Positions 61,044 to 64,000 of a stretch of DNA of 64,000 nucleotides are shown piece by piece. Each line of letters begins with the position of its first letter. The stretch's first letter is position 1. A program made the translations under genes and the position numbers. This stretch comes from AC-32 sp038237925 (GTDB taxonomy: Bacteria; Actinomycetota; Thermoleophilia; Gaiellales; Gaiellaceae). The stretch spans positions 296,516 to 360,515 of the forward strand of contig JBBRYF010000001.1 of NCBI GenBank assembly GCA_038237925.1. The letters run 5' to 3'. The notes under the pieces were generated by a model. It saw only the letters and a list, made by a program, of their open reading frames with translations, did no database searches and was not told the DNA's origin.

Positions 61044-62582
61044 GTGATCGAGAGCAAGGCGCTGACGGGCGACGATCTCGCTCTCGCGGACGTCTGGGAG
61101 ATCGCCGTGCGGGGTCACGCCGTCGCTCTCGCGGACTCCGCGCGGGAGCGCATGGGCGCCGCGCGCGAGATCGTCGAGCAGGCGGCGCACGGCAAGCAGG
61201 AGCACACCTACGGCGTGAACACCGGCTTCGGCCGCTTCGTCTCCCGGTCGATCCCCGAGGAGCTGACCGAGGAGCTCCAGCTCCGCCTCCTCCGCAGCCA
61301 CGCCTGCGGCGTCGGGGAGCCGTACCCGGACGAGATCGTGCGCGCGGCCATGCTGCTGCGCGCCAACGCGCTCGCGAAGGGCTACTCGGGCGCGCGCGTC
61401 GAGACGGTCGAGCTGCTCATCGAGTGCCTGAACCGCGGTGTCCTGCCGCATGTTCCGAGTCGCGGCTCGGTCGGAGCGAGCGGCGACCTCGCGCCGCTCG
61501 CTCATCTTGCGCTGCCGCTGATCGGCGAGGGCGAGGCGACCGTTGACGGCCGCCGGCTCGGCGGTGCTGAGGCGCTCGCGGAGGTCGGCCTGAAGCCGGT
61601 GCGGCTACAGGCGAAGGAGGGCCTCTCGCTCGTGAACGGGACGCAGTTCATGGCCGCTTTCGGTGCGCTCGGGATTCTTCGCGCGCAGCGGTTGGCGAAG
61701 ACGGCCGATATCGCCTGTGCGATGTCGCTCGAGGCGCTGCAGGGCTCGCGCACGAGCTTTCTGCCGCAGGTGCACGTCCTCCGGCCGCTCGAGGGCCAGG
61801 GTGCCTCCGCGGCGAATGTCCTTCAGCTGCTCGAGGAGTCCGCGATCAACGAGTCGCACCGCTGGTGCGACCAAGTGCAGGACGCGTACTCCCTTCGCTG
61901 CGCGCCGCAGGTGCACGGTGCCTCGCGTGACCTCCTCGACTACGGCGCGCGGACTGTTGGCATCGAGCTCAACGCGGCCACGGACAACCCGCTCGTCCTC
62001 GTCGAGGACGGGATGCTCGTCTCGAACGGCAACTTCCATGGGCAGCCGCTTGCCTTCGCGCTTGACGTGCTCGCGATGGCGGTCTCGGAGTTCGCGAACA
62101 TCGCCGAGCGGCGGGTCGAACGGCTCGTCAACCCGAGCCTTTCCGGAGGACTCCCTGCGTTCCTGACCGGCGACGGCGGGCTCAACTCCGGTTTCATGAT
62201 CCCGCAGTACGTCGCCGCCTCTCTCGTCAGCGAGAACAAGGTGCTCTCGCACCCGGCGAGCGTCGACTCGATTCCCACGAGCGCAGGCCAGGAGGATCAC
62301 GTGTCGATGGGTAACGCCTCAGGGCTGAAGGCCTGGCAGGTGCTCGCGAATGCCGAGCGCGTGCTCGCGATCGAGCTGCTCGCGGGCGCTCAAGCCGTCG
62401 AGTTCCTGGCGCCGCTCCAGCCGGGAATCGGTGTTCGGGCGGCGCGCGAGTTCATTCGCTCACTCTCGCCGCGGCTACGCGACGATCGACCGCTCGCCGG
62501 GGACATCGAGGCCGTCGCGATGGCAATCGGCGATGGGTCGCTGGTCGAGGCCGTCGAAGCCGGGGCGGGTGAGCTGCGATGA
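61044..62582 (+). CDS. hutH: Histidine ammonia-lyase
   Basis: 512 residues, GTG start. The Ala-Ser-Gly triad that forms the MIO cofactor is in GSVGASGDLAPLAH, with YGVNTGFG (active-site Tyr), NGTQFMAAFG, QVQDAYSLRCAPQVHGA, DNPLV, NGNFHGQPLAF and the C-terminal SAGQEDHVSMGNASGLK. Converts L-histidine to urocanate and ammonia. Followed by a small membrane protein coupled through ATGA and by hutU. Confidence 0.97.
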   Translation: MIESKALTGDDLALADVWEIAVRGHAVALADSARERMGAAREIVEQAAHGKQEHTYGVNTGFGRFVSRSIPEELTEELQLRLLRSHACGVGEPYPDEIVRAAMLLRANALAKGYSGARVETVELLIECLNRGVLPHVPSRGSVGASGDLAPLAHLALPLIGEGEATVDGRRLGGAEALAEVGLKPVRLQAKEGLSLVNGTQFMAAFGALGILRAQRLAKTADIACAMSLEALQGSRTSFLPQVHVLRPLEGQGASAANVLQLLEESAINESHRWCDQVQDAYSLRCAPQVHGASRDLLDYGARTVGIELNAATDNPLVLVEDGMLVSNGNFHGQPLAFALDVLAMAVSEFANIAERRVERLVNPSLSGGLPAFLTGDGGLNSGFMIPQYVAASLVSENKVLSHPASVDSIPTSAGQEDHVSMGNASGLKAWQVLANAERVLAIELLAGAQAVEFLAPLQPGIGVRAAREFIRSLSPRLRDDRPLAGDIEAVAMAIGDGSLVEAVEAGAGELR

Positions 62583-62812
62583 GCACCGGGAACGGCATCA
62601 ATCCGAAGCGCCGTCGCTCCGCTCACCCGTACCGCGACAGCGCGCTGGCCTACGCCGCCCTCGGCGGTCTCGTCGTGGTCATCGCCTACGCGAGCGGTAG
62701 CGGCCTGCTGAGGTCGCTGGTCGGTGGAGTAAGTGCGGCTGTGCTTGCGACCGCGTGGACGTGGTGGCGAATGCGGTCGCGCGAGCGCGCGCCGGGGCGG
62801 CAGGCGCCGTGA
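62579..62812 (+). CDS. Small membrane protein between hutH and hutU
   Basis: 77 residues, ATG start overlapping the hutH stop (ATGA). Two membrane helices: SALAYAALGGLVVVIAYASG (~21-40) and LVGGVSAAVLATAWTWW (~47-63), with basic residues on both sides. I do not recognise it. It is coupled to hutU as well (GTGA). Being inside a histidine-use operon suggests a role in uptake or as a membrane partner, but nothing in the sequence shows it. Confidence 0.7.
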   Translation: MSTGNGINPKRRRSAHPYRDSALAYAALGGLVVVIAYASGSGLLRSLVGGVSAAVLATAWTWWRMRSRERAPGRQAP

Positions 62813-64000
62813 GCACGACTCGCTCCCTTGACGCCGCGGTCGAAGCTCTCTGCGGCGACCTCTCCTCGATTCGGGCGCCGCGCGGGACGCGATTGAACGC
62901 CCGCTCATGGTCAGCCGAAGCGCCGCTGCGAATGCTGCTCAACAACCTCGACGCAGAGGTCGCCGAGCGCCCCGAGGAACTCGTCGTCTACGGCGGCTCC
63001 GGCAAGGCTGCGCGCAACCCCGACGCCCTCCGCGCGATCGTTCGCTCGCTGCTCACGCTGGGGGACGACGAGACGCTTCTTGTCCAGAGCGGCAAGCCGG
63101 TCGGCGTCTTCCGCACCGCTCCGTCGGCGCCACGGGTGCTGATCGCGAACTCCCTGCTTGTTCCGCGCTGGGCGACCTGGGAGGAGTTCCGCCGGCTCGA
63201 GGCCCTCGGCCTGACGATGTTCGGGCAGATGACCGCCGGGAGCTGGATCTACATCGGCAGTCAGGGGATCCTGCAGGGGACGTACCAGACGTTCGTCGCG
63301 GCGGCGGAGAAGCATTTCGGCTCGCCGGCCCTTTCCGGGCGCACGGTTCTGACCGCGGGCCTCGGCGGCATGGGCGGCGCGCAGCCGCTCGCCGCGACGC
63401 TGGCCGGAGCGGCGATCCTCTGCGTCGAGGTCGATCCCACGCGGATCCAACGCCGGCTCGAGTCGCGGTACCTCGACGAGGCGACCGAGTCGCTGGACGA
63501 CGCGCTCGAGCGCGTGCGCGCGGCGGCGCGCGATGGGCAGGCTTTGTCGGTTGGGCTGCTCGGCAATGCCGCCGACGTCGTGCCGGAGCTCGCCGGGCGC
63601 GGAGAGCCGTTCGACCTCGTCACCGACCAGACCGCCGCACACGATCCGCTCAACGGCTATGTCCCCACGGGCCTCGACGTCGAACACGCCGCCGCGCTGC
63701 GAGCGAAGGACCCCGAGGAGTACCTGCGGCGCGCGCGCGAGTCGATCGCACACCACGTCCGGGCGCTCTTGGAGTACGTCCGAGCCGGTAGCTATGTTTT
63801 CGATTATGGCAACAACCTGCGAGGGGAGGCACTAGAGGCCGGGGTAGAGGACGCGTTCACATACCCGGGCTTTGTCCCGGCCTATATCCGGCCGCTTTTC
63901 TGTCGCGGGATCGGTCCGTTTCGCTGGGCTGCGCTCTCCGGAGACCCGGACGACATCGCCGCCATCGACCGGCGGCTCCTGGAGTTGTTCCCTGATGACG
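62809..64000 (+). CDS. hutU: Urocanate hydratase (3' partial)
   Basis: GTG 62809 overlaps the previous stop; 397 codons are visible before the window ends, out of about 550 for the family. Conserved segments: RGTRLNARSWSAEAPLRMLLNNLD, VVYGGSGKAARN, LLVQSGKPVGVFRT, MFGQMTAGSWIYIGSQGILQGTYQTF and the NAD-binding TAGLGGMGGAQPLAA, then DQTAAHDPLNGYVP. Adds water to urocanate, the second step of histidine breakdown. hutI and any other hut genes must lie further right. Confidence 0.96.
   Translation, partial: MSTTRSLDAAVEALCGDLSSIRAPRGTRLNARSWSAEAPLRMLLNNLDAEVAERPEELVVYGGSGKAARNPDALRAIVRSLLTLGDDETLLVQSGKPVGVFRTAPSAPRVLIANSLLVPRWATWEEFRRLEALGLTMFGQMTAGSWIYIGSQGILQGTYQTFVAAAEKHFGSPALSGRTVLTAGLGGMGGAQPLAATLAGAAILCVEVDPTRIQRRLESRYLDEATESLDDALERVRAAARDGQALSVGLLGNAADVVPELAGRGEPFDLVTDQTAAHDPLNGYVPTGLDVEHAAALRAKDPEEYLRRARESIAHHVRALLEYVRAGSYVFDYGNNLRGEALEAGVEDAFTYPGFVPAYIRPLFCRGIGPFRWAALSGDPDDIAAIDRRLLELFPDD

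Noticed and set aside
1..64000. CRISPR array, insertion sequence, prophage or integron
   Set aside because: No regular spacer-repeat series, transposase, integrase or phage genes seen; composition appears uniform.

Overview
This window is strongly GC-rich, has almost no intergenic space, and comes from a bacterial chromosome. It most likely belongs to a deep-branching actinobacterium of the Thermoleophilia (Gaiellales/Solirubrobacterales) type. The reasons are the actinobacterial gene set and the division/cell-wall cluster without ftsA, a UbiA-type prenyl-phosphate phosphoribosyltransferase homologue, a DNPR-motif MurE (meso-diaminopimelate wall), frequent GTG/TTG starts and a single-chain SecDF. 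The lineage is inference; no rRNA or other phylogenetic marker was searched. I see no phage, insertion sequence, CRISPR array or compositional island. The window reads as core chromosome with stable operons.

Layout. 1-9.6 kb: the tail of an alpha/beta-hydrolase/nucleotide cyclase fusion, a thiolase and a 3-hydroxyacyl-CoA dehydrogenase, secreted proteins, an OmpR/EnvZ-type two-component pair, then a UbiA prenyltransferase and a flippase-like membrane protein. 9.6-16.2 kb: queA, a small unknown gene, tgt, yajC, fused secDF, a phasin-like gene and plsC (tRNA modification plus Sec accessory genes). 16.4-21.3 kb: a UbiB-like kinase, an orphan response regulator with a degenerate receiver, small proteins, and a divergent ECF sigma-ogt pair. 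21.4-36.1 kb: the complete dcw cluster mraZ-rsmH-ftsL-ftsI-murE-murF-mraY-murD-ftsW-murG-murC-murB-ftsQ-ftsZ, with a candidate MraZ operator at the front, a dedicated ftsZ promoter and a long terminator after ftsZ. 36.3-42.9 kb: gcvT-gcvH-gcvPA-gcvPB-ltaE (glycine cleavage plus threonine aldolase) and a serine hydrolase. 43-55 kb: a cation exchanger, HAD hydrolase, endonuclease IV, a YcaQ/AlkX-like winged-helix protein, gltX, a CheY-like receiver, a metallopeptidase plus lipoprotein pair, a frameshifted GGDEF gene, and tRNA-Glu and tRNA-Gln. 55-60 kb: a heterodimeric ABC exporter, a uracil-DNA glycosylase and a methyltransferase. 60-64 kb: ftcD-hutH-small membrane protein-hutU (histidine breakdown); hutU runs off the right edge.

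Operons are tightly coupled. Many junctions are 4-nt overlaps of the form NTGA, where the next start codon overlaps the previous stop, and all four bases occur at N. Three of them are CTGA, which points to CTG initiation (flippase, murD, lipoprotein).

The most interesting unexplained signal is a family of five intergenic elements, near 2.07, 10.59, 24.89, 42.94 and 60.94 kb. All carry a [CT][AT]GACA box, exactly 17 bases, then TAC[GT][AC]T, inside a conserved dyad around CACGTG. Three of them extend into a longer, almost identical repeat. They look like a promoter/operator module shared by unrelated genes; two copies point backwards into the 3' ends of ftsI and the serine hydrolase.
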